Assembly (NCBI RefSeq): GCF_024320785.1
Contig: NZ_JANDBC010000001.1
Location: 640,617 to 704,616, forward strand
Direction of reading: 5' to 3'
Length of the DNA: 64,000 nt
Origin: Gracilimonas sediminicola
Lineage (GTDB): Bacteria > Bacteroidota > Rhodothermia > Balneolales > Balneolaceae
Part shown: positions 23,446 to 32,833 of the stretch, in pieces
Layout: every line of letters starts with the position of its first letter
How positions within the stretch are numbered: the stretch's first letter is position 1
Program-made: the position numbers and the translations under genes
The notes under the pieces: generated by a model
What the model was told of the DNA's origin: nothing
The model's input: the letters and a program-made list of their open reading frames with translations, nothing else
Database searches by the model: none

Positions 23446-24741
23446 TTAGTTTTTAACATTCATTTGTTCGGGCGTGGTGTTGTAAGAGCCGGATAAATAC
23501 TCCAGATAAGCCACAGCCGTGTTTTGATCGGCGATAGATTGCTCCTGAGCCAATTGAAACTTGAGTAGTTTTTGTTGAAGTCTGAGTAGTTCTTCAAAAT
23601 CGGCAGAGGATGAGGTGTATTCTTCTAGAAGAATATCTATTGCCTGGCGAGCTCTCCTGATCTGAATATCTTTGTAGAGTTTATTACGTCTTTCTGCGTC
23701 TTTTAAATCTGTCAGGGCTTTTTCTAAATCTGTTTTAAGACTGTTTTCAACGGCTTGTTGTTGATCTTGGATAGATCTGTAATTCAGTTTGGCCTGTTTT
23801 TCTTGGGCTTGGTATTTCCCTCTCCATAAAGGAATTTTTACACCTAATTTGACCATAAAAGCATCATCACCGTTACCGGAGGGGTTCATATCGGTTCTTT
23901 CATCGGTAAAGATATAGTCGAAGCCGACACCAAATTTTGGCATTCCGCTTTTTTGAGCAACATCAATTGATCGTTGTGCAGACAGTGCTTGATAATCAAG
24001 TTTTGACAATCTTGGATTTCTCGAGAGTATCTGTTGTGAAAGCTCCACTTCATTTACTGTAAATGGTGTTAATGCTAATCTATCAGAGACCTTGACTGGG
24101 CTACTCTTATCTTGGTTAAGAAGTTCATTGAAAGCAATCTCATTTGTTTTGAGTTGATCTTTCAAAAGCTCTAACTGGACTTGCAGATCTTCTTTTTCAA
24201 TTTGTACCCTTAATACATCAACCTGACTGACTTGACCTGTCTCATAGCGTTGTAAAGAGAGATTTTCAAAGGTTTGCAGGATGTCGATATTTTCTTCAAG
24301 AATGTCGATAGACTGATGTAGTAAATAAAGTTTATACCACTGCTGTTTCACTTGGAAAAAGAGCTTATTGCGTGCTTCTTCAAATACTTCGAATTGAGAT
24401 TTAGCAAGCTCAGTAGCGACATCGCCTTTGGCCGAGAGCGTACCGAACCATGGGAACATTTGGTTAAGACCGATACGGCTTTGTTGCGGTCCAACTCTGG
24501 TTTCAATGGGTGAGATGAAATATCCAAAAGATAAATCCGGGTCAGGCAGTGCCGTTACCTGTGGCACTTGCTCCAAAGATGCACGGTATTTTGTAAACTC
24601 AGTCTTTAAAGTGGGGTTGTTTTCCCCAGCTATGATGAGGTACTCATCTAGCGACTGACCATGTGATACTTCTGGTATCAGTATGATAAGTGCCAGAGCA
24701 AAACTGGTAATGATTGATGTTACAATTTGATTATATCTCAT
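23446..24741 (-). CDS. cusC: CusC/TolC-type outer-membrane channel
   Basis: A 431-residue TolC-family protein, the outer-membrane exit duct of the tripartite copper/silver pump. It has a signal peptide (about 1-28, ending VSHGQ) and two repeats of long helices and strands, with the usual QEQSIADQNTAVAYLEYLSG near the end. No lipobox cysteine is visible. Its ATG overlaps the cusA stop as ATGA (24738-24741). The adaptor gene follows 11 bp downstream. Confidence 0.93.
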   Translation of the reverse strand: MRYNQIVTSIITSFALALIILIPEVSHGQSLDEYLIIAGENNPTLKTEFTKYRASLEQVPQVTALPDPDLSFGYFISPIETRVGPQQSRIGLNQMFPWFGTLSAKGDVATELAKSQFEVFEEARNKLFFQVKQQWYKLYLLHQSIDILEENIDILQTFENLSLQRYETGQVSQVDVLRVQIEKEDLQVQLELLKDQLKTNEIAFNELLNQDKSSPVKVSDRLALTPFTVNEVELSQQILSRNPRLSKLDYQALSAQRSIDVAQKSGMPKFGVGFDYIFTDERTDMNPSGNGDDAFMVKLGVKIPLWRGKYQAQEKQAKLNYRSIQDQQQAVENSLKTDLEKALTDLKDAERRNKLYKDIQIRRARQAIDILLEEYTSSSADFEELLRLQQKLLKFQLAQEQSIADQNTAVAYLEYLSGSYNTTPEQMNVKN

Positions 24742-27700
24742 GATGGTAGACTCTTATTGAGTTGAAATTCTTTCCAGATAGCATAAAGCACTGGAACAAC
24801 AAATAGGGTTATGACTTGAAACAGCATACCTCCAACACTAGGAATAGCCATGGGCACCATAATATCTGCACCTCGTCCTGTTGATGTTAGCACAGGAATA
24901 AGAGCCAAAATAGTCGTGGCCGTGGTCATGAGGGTCGGGCGTATTCTTCTGGAGCTTGCCTCTACTACGGTTTCACGAACCTCTTCTATGGTTTTTGGCT
25001 TTCTTTTATCGAAAAGTTGGTCAAGGTAGGTTGCCATAACCACGCCCCCGTCTGAGGCTATTCCGAACAAAGCGATAAAGCCGACCCAGACAGCAACACT
25101 CAGATTGATGGTGCCCATCTGGAATAACTCACGCATATTTTGACCGAAGATGGAAAAGTCCATAAACCATGGTTGTCCGTAGAGCCAAATCAGTATAAAT
25201 CCGCCTGCCCAAGCCACAAATATGCTTGTAAAGATCATGCCTGTGGTGGCGGTTGATTTGAACTGGAAATACATGATGAGGAAAATCAGGAAAAGCGCTA
25301 TGGGCAAGATGATGGATAGTCTTTTTTCAGCTCTGACTTGGTTTTCATAGCTTCCGGCAAATTCATAGCTCACTGATGAAGGAACAACAAGGTTTCCGTC
25401 ATCAATTTGGCTCTCAAGATATGCCCGAACCCCTTCAACCACTTCAACTTCCGCCATACCATCGACTTTATCAAAGATGACATAGCTGACGAGGAAGGTA
25501 TCTTCACTTTTAATGGATTGGGCACCTTGACGGTAATCAATACTGGCCAATTGACCAAGAGGAACTTCTGCTCCTGTATTGGTTGGCACAAGCATTTCAG
25601 CAATCTTTTGGGGATCATCCCTGAATTCCCGGCCAAATCTGACACGTACCGGATAGCGTTCTCTGCCTTCCACGGTTGTTGTGAGCGGCATACCACCGAT
25701 ACCGACAGCAATGAACTCTTGAACATCTTGGATATTTAATCCGTAGCGGGCTAGCTGTTTTCTATTCCAGTTGATTTCAAGGTATGGTTTACCCACGATG
25801 CGGTCGGCAAATACTGATTGACTTTTAACACCCGGCGCTCCTTGAAGCTTTTCCTCAAGTTGCAGAGCAAAGCGGTCAATGGTTTGAAGATCGGGACCTT
25901 TAACTTTGATACCCATTGGTGCTCGCATACCTGATTGCAGCATGACTTGACGAGTTTGTATGGGCTGTAATTTAGGGGCGGATGTTGTCCCTGGAATACG
26001 TGTTGCTTTGACAATTTCTTCCCAGATATCATCGGTTGATTGAATATGATCCCGCCATTGACGGTAGTATTCTCCACCTGCATCAGGTATAAGCTCTCCC
26101 TTATCATCTCTGACGTACGTGCCATCATTATCCACTTTGAATCGAACACGACGACCGTTTTCATCAGTTTTATATTCAGATTTATACTGAATGAGATTTT
26201 CAAACATGGAGATGGGAGCCGGATCAAGCGCTGAGTTGGTACGACCACTTTTACCAACAGCTATTTTTACTTCAGGAATGGAACTCACGCGCATATCGAG
26301 TTTTTGCACGATATCTTTGACCTCTTCAATACCCGCATGAGGAAGTGTCGTTGGCATGAGTAAGAAGGCGCCTTCATCAAGGGCTGGCATAAACTCTTTA
26401 CCAAAACCGGGAAACGCATGGGTGGCTGATGACCATACAGACGTCGTTCTAATATTAACCCCTACTTTATCAAATCCTTTTGCCACAAAACCAAAGGTGG
26501 AGTTAAAGCCGAGCCAAGCAACAACGCCAAAGATGACCAAACTGGTCGGCAGCGCAAGGAATGATTTTTTATGTTCCAGACACCAACGTATAAGTTGGGC
26601 GTAGTATCTGATTACAAACCAAAAGAAAGCTAAGATGATAACAATGAGACCGACTACAAAGATAAGGTTTCCGGTCAATGAGACGCTTGGCCCAAACGGT
26701 AACCAGTATTTGGTCAAGAGCCATGTAACAATAGCCACCGTAAGCACATTATTGAGATAGGTCATGCGCTGTTGATGTGCATGTGAAACGAATAGACGAC
26801 CACCGTTTATGAGCCCAAAACCGATCAAAGCCAATCCAAGCCAAGGTGTAACAAAGGATAAAGACAGAATGCCTGTAAGAATAAGCAACGCATTCCAACC
26901 CAGTTTAACCTTTCGCTTATCAACTTTGATGGAGAACAGCCAGTGAGCAAATGGCGGAATGAGTGTAATAGCAATAATAATGGAGGCGACCAGGGCAAAT
27001 GTTTTAGTATAAGCGAGCGGCTTAAACAGTTTTCCTTCTGATGCAACCATCGTAAAGACTGGAAGAAAGCTTACAATCGTTGTTGTTACGGCTGTAAGAA
27101 CGGCTGAAGCAACTTCGGTGGTAGCATTGTAGATTACCTCTAATAGGGATTCATCATCGTCCATCTCTTCCATGTGCCGAAGCATATTTTCAGAAAGAAT
27201 AACGCCCATATCCACAATAGTACCAATCGCAATCGCAATACCGGACAGAGCAACAATATTGGCATCGACATTAAAATAGCGCATAGCAATAAAAGACATC
27301 AGAACGGCTATCGGTAACATCGCTGATATCAGTAATGATGTTCTCAAGTTGAGAACCATGACCACAATGACAATTATAGTTATCAGAATTTGTAGGGTGA
27401 GTGCCTCTTCTAGTGTGCCCAATGTTTCTTGAATCAGTTCACCTCTGTCGTAAAAGGGGACTACTTCTACTTTAGAAACAGTGCCATCCTGTAACGTTTT
27501 TGATGGTAACCCAGGCGATATTTCTTTTATCTTAGCTTTAACGTTATTGATAACCTGCATCGGGTTTGCACCTTGTCGGGCAACCACAACCCCTCCGACT
27601 GCTTCCGCCCCTCCTTTATCAAGCAGGCCTCGTCGCAGGCCTGGGCCTCTCGTTACAAATCCAACATCCTGAATTCTAATCGGAGTATTATCGCTGACTT

Positions 27701-28499
27701 TAACAACAGCTTGTTCTAAATCCTCAAGCTCTTTGATATATCCTAAACCTCTGACCAGATATTCAGCGTTATTGAGTTCCACTGTTCTGGCACCGACCTC
27801 ACTATTACTCTTTTTCACGGCATTAAAGACCTGAGGAAGCGTCACACCATAGACCTTCATGGAGTTTGGATTAAGCTCAATCTGATATTCTTGAATAAAC
27901 CCGCCGATGGAGGAAACCTCCGCAACGCCTTCAGCGCCGGAAAGCCCATATTCAACATAAAAGTCTTGAATACTTCTGAGTTCCTGAGGGTCCCATCCAG
28001 CTGCCGGGTTTCCCTCTTTATCTCGCCCTTCCAAAGTGTACCAAAAAATTTGTCCAAGCCCGGTAGCATCAGGGCCTAGTGTTGGTTTTGCATCAGCGGG
28101 AAGTGTTCCGGCAGGCAAAGCATTTAGTTTTTCGAGAATACGTGAGCGGCTCCAATAAAAATCGACATCCTCTTCAAAGATCACATAAATACTGGATGTC
28201 CCAATCATCGAACTGCTTCGGATGGTTTTAATACCCGGAACTGTTAATAATTCTGTTGTGAGCGGATAGGTAATCTGATCCTCAACATCCTGAGGAGAGC
28301 GTCCTGGCCATTCTGTGAAAACGATTTGTTGGTTTTCACCTAAATCAGGAATAGCATCAACGGGAACTGGGTCTCTGGGAATTGAATTAAGATTCCAATC
28401 AAATGGCGCTGTTGATAAACCCCACCCAACAAGCAGAGTGAGTAGCAAAACTGCCACCAATTTATTTTCAAGAAAAAATCTTATTGTTTTGTTTAACAT
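24738..28499 (-). CDS. cusA: CusA-type heavy-metal RND pump
   Basis: A 1253-residue inner-membrane proton-driven exporter of Cu(I)/Ag(I). RND marks are visible: N-terminal membrane helix, VDAIPDLGENQQIVFTEWPG, and membrane blocks with GIAIAIGTIVDMGVI (IDMG-like proton relay). It is about 200 residues longer than E. coli CusA. One insertion adds three or four membrane-like segments after helix 6 (about 530-650), another is a charged stretch after ISMFENLIQYK (about 745-790). Methionines and charged residues of the metal path cannot be assigned by eye. It opens the long minus-strand metal operon, whose promoter must lie in 28500-28659. Confidence 0.93.
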   Translation of the reverse strand: MLNKTIRFFLENKLVAVLLLTLLVGWGLSTAPFDWNLNSIPRDPVPVDAIPDLGENQQIVFTEWPGRSPQDVEDQITYPLTTELLTVPGIKTIRSSSMIGTSSIYVIFEEDVDFYWSRSRILEKLNALPAGTLPADAKPTLGPDATGLGQIFWYTLEGRDKEGNPAAGWDPQELRSIQDFYVEYGLSGAEGVAEVSSIGGFIQEYQIELNPNSMKVYGVTLPQVFNAVKKSNSEVGARTVELNNAEYLVRGLGYIKELEDLEQAVVKVSDNTPIRIQDVGFVTRGPGLRRGLLDKGGAEAVGGVVVARQGANPMQVINNVKAKIKEISPGLPSKTLQDGTVSKVEVVPFYDRGELIQETLGTLEEALTLQILITIIVIVVMVLNLRTSLLISAMLPIAVLMSFIAMRYFNVDANIVALSGIAIAIGTIVDMGVILSENMLRHMEEMDDDESLLEVIYNATTEVASAVLTAVTTTIVSFLPVFTMVASEGKLFKPLAYTKTFALVASIIIAITLIPPFAHWLFSIKVDKRKVKLGWNALLILTGILSLSFVTPWLGLALIGFGLINGGRLFVSHAHQQRMTYLNNVLTVAIVTWLLTKYWLPFGPSVSLTGNLIFVVGLIVIILAFFWFVIRYYAQLIRWCLEHKKSFLALPTSLVIFGVVAWLGFNSTFGFVAKGFDKVGVNIRTTSVWSSATHAFPGFGKEFMPALDEGAFLLMPTTLPHAGIEEVKDIVQKLDMRVSSIPEVKIAVGKSGRTNSALDPAPISMFENLIQYKSEYKTDENGRRVRFKVDNDGTYVRDDKGELIPDAGGEYYRQWRDHIQSTDDIWEEIVKATRIPGTTSAPKLQPIQTRQVMLQSGMRAPMGIKVKGPDLQTIDRFALQLEEKLQGAPGVKSQSVFADRIVGKPYLEINWNRKQLARYGLNIQDVQEFIAVGIGGMPLTTTVEGRERYPVRVRFGREFRDDPQKIAEMLVPTNTGAEVPLGQLASIDYRQGAQSIKSEDTFLVSYVIFDKVDGMAEVEVVEGVRAYLESQIDDGNLVVPSSVSYEFAGSYENQVRAEKRLSIILPIALFLIFLIMYFQFKSTATTGMIFTSIFVAWAGGFILIWLYGQPWFMDFSIFGQNMRELFQMGTINLSVAVWVGFIALFGIASDGGVVMATYLDQLFDKRKPKTIEEVRETVVEASSRRIRPTLMTTATTILALIPVLTSTGRGADIMVPMAIPSVGGMLFQVITLFVVPVLYAIWKEFQLNKSLPS

Positions 28500-28629
28500 C
28501 TATTTATTCGATTTAGGCTCACATGGTTTTCTGCGCTACGTATTACTATTTCGAGCGCAAAGTGATAATCGTTACTCTGATTTGTATAGTTTGCACCGTG
28601 TAAGTGCTTTGAGCAACGTTAAATAATTG

Positions 28630-28652
28630 TACCTCATAAGGGGTATGAGGTA
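28630..28652 (-). promoter_or_regulatory. Inverted repeat between 28660-29088 gene and cusA
   Basis: Perfect 9-bp arms (28630-28638 TACCTCATA, 28644-28652) with a 5-base loop. It is 7 bp after the stop of the upstream gene and 130 bp before cusA. It could be a terminator of the first gene or an operator for the metal regulator; the lack of a strong T run slightly favours an operator. Confidence 0.55.
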
Positions 28653-28659
28653 ACTTTTC

Positions 28660-29088
28660 CTAAATCAGAAAGGTCTCATTCGTCAAAAAGAGAGGCGGTG
28701 ACGAATAAAATTCGGGATGTAAGTAAGAGTAAAAATCTTTGTCGGTTTGGTCTGTAATTAAAATTTCAACAACGACTAGATCAGGTTGTGAAATTTCGAC
28801 TTTTGATATTAAAACAGTCTGTTCTTTTATAGAGTTGACCTCAAAAGAACAATCACAATTAATCATTGAATCACAATGATCCCTGAGATCATCCGGCAAC
28901 TGCTTATCCCCATGTTTTGTAGGGCAATCCGGCATCTCGCTGTGCTGTGATATAGGATTAGGCATGGACATATCGAGACATATTTTTTGAATTGTCCCTG
29001 ATGATCCAATTAAAAATAACATACCAATGACCACAACAATAATTTTGTTGTAAAAACGAGAGCTTGATATGAAGGTTTTTTTGTCCAC
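28660..29088 (-). CDS. Cys-containing exported protein of copper cluster
   Basis: A 142-residue protein with one N-terminal hydrophobic segment (about 14-30), likely a signal or anchor. The exported part starts with CLDMSMPNP and has MPDCPTKHGDKQ and CDSMINCDC, so Cys, Met and His are frequent, as in copper-responsive exported proteins. It resembles small proteins commonly beside cus genes in Balneolota/Bacteroidota, but I cannot name a family. It lies just upstream of cusA in the same direction and divergent from the HMA-AraC regulator. Confidence 0.65.
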   Translation of the reverse strand: MDKKTFISSSRFYNKIIVVVIGMLFLIGSSGTIQKICLDMSMPNPISQHSEMPDCPTKHGDKQLPDDLRDHCDSMINCDCSFEVNSIKEQTVLISKVEISQPDLVVVEILITDQTDKDFYSYLHPEFYSSPPLFLTNETFLI

Positions 29089-29274
29089 ATCAAATAATAT
29101 GGTTTTTTAGAGTTAAATGTAATCAGGTTCAGAGCAAACCGTAAATTCATTGACTCGATTCTAGTAAAAGACCTTTATTTTGTCATATATGGAGATATTG
29201 AGAAAAAATTAGATAAAATATTCTCATAATTTGATAAGCTTGTGAGAAATAAAATAAGTCGGAATGCTACACAT
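29089..29274. promoter_or_regulatory. Divergent promoter region of copper regulator
   Basis: About 185 bp of AT-rich DNA between the minus-strand exported-protein gene and the plus-strand HMA-AraC regulator. It must hold both promoters. I see no strong palindrome. Confidence 0.5.
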
Positions 29275-29850
29275 ATGGAAACAGTAGAGTTAAGAATTAA
29301 AAATATGGTCTGTGAGAGATGCTGTATGATGGTCGAATCACAGCTACAAGATATAGGACTTGAAGTATTAGATGTTGAACTGGGATCTGCAAAGATAAAA
29401 CTCCCTAATAAGCCACCTTCTTACGAAAAAATAAGTACTGCGCTAAACAAGCTTAAGTTTGAATTGGTCAGTAGCCGTGAAGAACAGTTGATTGAAGATA
29501 TTAAACATGCCCTTCTGGATTTACTTAAAAATGAGATTGATGAAGATCTAAGCTTATCAGAGTATTTGGGGAAACAAATAGCCAAAAACTACTCTCAAAT
29601 TTCCAAAACGTTTTCTGCCATACATGGTCAAACCATTGAACGGTTTTTTATCAATTTGAAAATTGAAAAAGCAACAGAGATGATAAGCTATGATGACAAA
29701 AATTTTAGTCAGATTGCTTATTACTTAGGCTATAAAAACTTACAGCATCTCTCACGCCAATTTAAGCAAGTAACCGGAATGACAATGAGCCAGTATAAAG
29801 CTGTTCAAAATTCTTCCAGAAAAGGAATAGATAAAGTTTGGGGTAATTAG
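29275..29850 (+). CDS. HMA-AraC fusion, metal-sensing regulator
   Basis: A 191-residue protein from the ATG at 29275 (METVELRIKN); an upstream in-frame ATG at 29242 would add 11 residues. The N-terminal 70 residues are an HMA-like fold with a metal site MVCERCC (C13, C16, C17). A linker leads to an AraC helix-turn-helix pair (about 95-182: YSQISKTFSAIHGQTIERF, then SQIAYYLGYKNLQHLSRQFK). Copper-chaperone-like HMA domains are usually on transporters, so here one seems to act as the sensor of a regulator. The divergent cus operon is the expected target. Confidence 0.85.
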   Translation: METVELRIKNMVCERCCMMVESQLQDIGLEVLDVELGSAKIKLPNKPPSYEKISTALNKLKFELVSSREEQLIEDIKHALLDLLKNEIDEDLSLSEYLGKQIAKNYSQISKTFSAIHGQTIERFFINLKIEKATEMISYDDKNFSQIAYYLGYKNLQHLSRQFKQVTGMTMSQYKAVQNSSRKGIDKVWGN

Positions 29851-29962
29851 GTTCTTTTACTAAACAGTCACTTTGTAAGATAAAAATGCAGAGATACACA
29901 TTCTTTTGGCGTTGGCTGTAGGGTGTATTCAACAGCCCTCTTTTCATTAAAATTTATTGCAT

Positions 29963-29983
29963 AAGTAAACTATAAGTTTACTT
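29963..29983 (+). promoter_or_regulatory. AbiE operator 1
   Basis: A 21-bp palindrome with 9-bp arms (AAGTAAACT, centre ATA, AGTTTACTT). It is part of a roughly 42-bp near-repeat that begins at 29941 and recurs 105 bp downstream. AbiEi antitoxins are known to repress their operon by binding inverted repeats in the promoter. Confidence 0.8.
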
Positions 29984-30067
29984 TTCAGACTAAAAATAAT
30001 GATATTCAGACTATTCGTTTATGTTGAAGACCTCTTTGGAGTGGCTTTTCATTAAAAATTATGATAT

Positions 30068-30088
30068 AAGTAAACTATGAGTTTACAA
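30068..30088 (+). promoter_or_regulatory. AbiE operator 2, spanning the start codon
   Basis: The second palindrome (arms AAGTAAACT and AGTTTACAA, seven inner bases of each arm pairing) lies exactly 105 bp after the first. Its 3-base centre is the ATG of the antitoxin gene, so a bound repressor would cover the start site. Confidence 0.8.
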
Positions 30089-30847
30089 AATGACAAAAAG
30101 ATAATGTCACTCGTTGACAATTGGCCTAGCGGCATGGTGGCCACATCCACATGGCTGAAAGAGCTTGGTATATCCAGACAGCTTGTACAAAAGTATAAGC
30201 AAGGTGGCTGGATAAGCTCTGTTGGTAGAGGTGCCTATAGAAGAACAAATGAACAGGTCAGTGTATATGGCGCAGTCTATGCCTTACAAAAGCAGTTAGA
30301 ACTCGCCATACATATAGGTGGTGTCTCAGCACTCGATCAACATGGGGTAAGCCATTATCTCCGGCTGAATGAGAAAACACTCTTTCTGTTTTCCAATCAC
30401 CAAGAAAAGCTTCCGACGTGGTTTCGGAAATATCATTGGTCTAAAGAGCCGAACCATGTCACAACAAATTTTCTACCCTTGGCTATGGGTATAAGAGAGT
30501 TGGAGATAAACGGTTTTGAATTAAAGGTATCATCCACAGAAAGAGCCATACTTGAAGCACTCTACCTCACCCCTAAGCAACTGGATCTAGTTGAAGTGTA
30601 TCAGATCATAGAAGGATTACAGACACTCCGCCCGTCTTTGGTTCAAGAGCTTTTAGAAAACTGTAACTCAATAAAGGTTAAACGGCTTTTTCTCTATATG
30701 GCAGAGAAGGCAAATTTACCAGTCTTAAAGCATTTGAAGACGGATAAGATAGATGTTGGCTCCGGTGATCGTACAATCGTTTCACAAGGTAAATATGTTT
30801 CAAAGTATGGCCTGACCCTACCACAGGAGTTAGTCGATTATGCTTGA
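30077..30847 (+). CDS. abiEi: AbiEi-type antitoxin
   Basis: The 256-residue antitoxin and autorepressor of a type IV toxin-antitoxin pair. The N-terminal winged helix-turn-helix (MVATSTWLKELGISRQLVQK, about 20-39, then GGWISSVGRGAYRR) binds operator DNA; the C-terminal part (about 80-256) matches the AbiEi antitoxin domain with IHIGGVSALDQHG and a SSTERAILEALYL segment. The start overlaps operator 2. It overlaps the toxin gene by 8 bp. The pair gives phage resistance by abortive infection and also stabilises mobile elements. Confidence 0.93.
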   Translation: MSLQNDKKIMSLVDNWPSGMVATSTWLKELGISRQLVQKYKQGGWISSVGRGAYRRTNEQVSVYGAVYALQKQLELAIHIGGVSALDQHGVSHYLRLNEKTLFLFSNHQEKLPTWFRKYHWSKEPNHVTTNFLPLAMGIRELEINGFELKVSSTERAILEALYLTPKQLDLVEVYQIIEGLQTLRPSLVQELLENCNSIKVKRLFLYMAEKANLPVLKHLKTDKIDVGSGDRTIVSQGKYVSKYGLTLPQELVDYA

Positions 30848-31757
30848 ATCAAAATACAAATACCAAGTTGATCTGTTGATTGACGTTCTTCCCTATGTCG
30901 ATCAAGAAAAGTGCTTTGCCTTAAAAGGTGGAACAGCCATCAATTTATTCATCCGTGACCTTCCCCGGTTGTCGGTTGATATTGACCTGACGTATTTGCC
31001 TTTTGATGATCGTAATAAGGCTCTTCAAAATATAACAGAGGCTTTAAAACGTATTAAAGATGCTATTGAGACATCAATACCAGATGCAACGGTTAATGAG
31101 GTGGCTGACAGCAATGGTGGTGTTGCAAAACTAACCGTCCAAAAAGATAGAGCCCAAATTAAAATTGAAGTGAATACGGTTTTGCGGGGACACTTATATG
31201 ATACACAACCCATGCAGCTATCGGAGACCGTCCAGGACAGCTTTGGAAAGTTCGCTGAGATGACTGTTGTGTCTAAAGCAGAATTATTCGGTGGAAAGAT
31301 TTGCGCTGCTTTAGACCGTCAACATCCAAGAGATTTATTCGATGTCCATTATTTACTAGAAAACGAAGGTATTACAGAGACAATCAAATATGGATTTCTA
31401 TCTGCCCTGCTCAGCCATGGCCGACCAGTCCATGAGGTTATTGCTCCAAATTTTAAAGATCAAAAAGAAGCTTTTGAAAGTCAGTTTGAGGGCATGACGG
31501 ATGTTGAATTTAGTTATGATGATTTTGAGAGTACCCGTGTTCGCCTTGTAAAGGAAGTTCAGGCATCCCTGACAGATAGTGATAAAGAACTTCTGATGAG
31601 TTTTGTTGATGGTGAGCCGAAATGGGACCTATTTCCCCATGAGCGATTAAAAGATCTTCCGGGGATAAAATGGAAGCTCCTTAACATCGCTAAATTGATT
31701 AAAAGTGATCCTGACAAGAACAAAGAAATGCGGGATGCATTGATTGATAAGCTGTAG
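30840..31757 (+). CDS. abiEii: AbiEii nucleotidyltransferase toxin
   Basis: A 305-residue nucleotidyltransferase-fold toxin of the AbiEii/AbiGii family. Key motifs are visible: KGGTAINLFIRDLPRLSVDIDLTY (about 28-51; G-S/T and D-x-D, with D46 and D48), and AELFGGKICAALDRQHPRDLFD (about 145-166) with the conserved K and D. Toxins of this family modify tRNA acceptor ends with nucleotides. It is translationally linked to the antitoxin and the operon is followed by an unrelated gene 42 bp downstream. Confidence 0.93.
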   Translation: MLESKYKYQVDLLIDVLPYVDQEKCFALKGGTAINLFIRDLPRLSVDIDLTYLPFDDRNKALQNITEALKRIKDAIETSIPDATVNEVADSNGGVAKLTVQKDRAQIKIEVNTVLRGHLYDTQPMQLSETVQDSFGKFAEMTVVSKAELFGGKICAALDRQHPRDLFDVHYLLENEGITETIKYGFLSALLSHGRPVHEVIAPNFKDQKEAFESQFEGMTDVEFSYDDFESTRVRLVKEVQASLTDSDKELLMSFVDGEPKWDLFPHERLKDLPGIKWKLLNIAKLIKSDPDKNKEMRDALIDKL

Positions 31758-31799
31758 TAAAAATTGACACGCTTTTAAGTAAGTAAGAAAGGCAAAAAA

Positions 31800-32378
31800 A
31801 TGAATGATAGAATTGTGATACTAGGTTGGGGCTCTCTTATTTATGAGCCTCGTGAACTATCAGAACAGATTATAGGCACCTGGATAGAGGATGGGCCCAA
31901 ACTCCCCATTGAGTTTTCAAGAGTTTCTTCATCTCGAAAAAAAGCACTAACACTCGTTATTGACCCCGATAATGGATCGAAAATAAAAACCTCATATATC
32001 ATTAGCAAGCGTGAGAAAATTAAAGATTGTGTGGAAGACCTACGTAAACGTGAAGGCACCTCAATAAATAGAATTGGTGTAATAGACCTAAAAGATCGAT
32101 ACGAAAAGAGATTTAAATACCCAAAGGTTGCTGAAAAGATCCAAGATTGGGCTGAGCATAAAAACATTGCAACTGTAGTATGGACAGACCTACCATCTAA
32201 TTTTGCAGAAGAAAGTAATAACGAAGAGACTTTCTCTGTTGAAAATGCAATTAAACACTTAAATAGTCTCAAACCAGACGGTTTACTTGAAGCAAAAAAA
32301 TACATTAAGAAAGCTCCCAGATTTGTAGCTACTCCTTTAAGAGCAAAACTCAATTCCACTAATTGGGTTGATCAGTAG
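31800..32378 (+). CDS. Gamma-glutamylcyclotransferase-like hypothetical
   Basis: A 192-residue soluble protein. The start RIVILGWGSLIYEPREL recalls the YGSL loop of the gamma-glutamylcyclotransferase (GGCT) fold, and the later acidic-basic alternation with FVATPLRAKL is compatible. The conserved catalytic Glu cannot be placed surely. An AAAGGCA site precedes the ATG. Similar proteins turn up within defence islands. It may be a small-molecule enzyme associated with the island; family assignment is tentative. Confidence 0.55.
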   Translation: MNDRIVILGWGSLIYEPRELSEQIIGTWIEDGPKLPIEFSRVSSSRKKALTLVIDPDNGSKIKTSYIISKREKIKDCVEDLRKREGTSINRIGVIDLKDRYEKRFKYPKVAEKIQDWAEHKNIATVVWTDLPSNFAEESNNEETFSVENAIKHLNSLKPDGLLEAKKYIKKAPRFVATPLRAKLNSTNWVDQ

Positions 32379-32502
32379 CTTCTATCATAGTTATCAGTCT
32401 TCCAGAGGATATTATTAATTTCAAAAACCAGTAATCCAATGAGATTGGTAAGTGTTTTAAGTAGAAATAGATGTATTTAGTACAAGGTAGCTTAATTTTA
32501 AA

Positions 32503-32721
32503 ATGATTTATAAACTCAAAGATATACCTCAACGGGGCACGCCTCTTAAAGATGAAGATATAACACTGGAACTGGCAGAGAAATGCCAACGTATTGTTGC
32601 AGAATTAGTCGTTAGTGAGGGACGTAAATACCTACCTTTATTTGAACGGGTCACCTCCGAACTTGAAAAGCTAAAAGAGCAAGATAGATTACTAAAATTA
32701 GCTCATCAGATTGCTTCCTAG
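32503..32721 (+). CDS. Small helical protein, integrase-associated copy 1
   Basis: A 72-residue helical protein with a YLPLFERVTSELEKLKEQDR segment. The next gene encodes a relative with the same YLPLFERVxxEl core. Such paired small proteins are common just upstream of integrases on proteobacterial elements; function unknown. The gap 32379-32502 holds nothing else I can name. Confidence 0.65.
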   Translation: MIYKLKDIPQRGTPLKDEDITLELAEKCQRIVAELVVSEGRKYLPLFERVTSELEKLKEQDRLLKLAHQIAS

Positions 32722-32833
32722 TATCAATTCCTTGATACGAAATTGGTATTACTCATTTCATAAATCCTTGTTGTAAAGCTACTGTGCGTAGCCATAAGAA
32801 ATTTATTTTGAGATAGTGCTCTGGGAGTTAATT

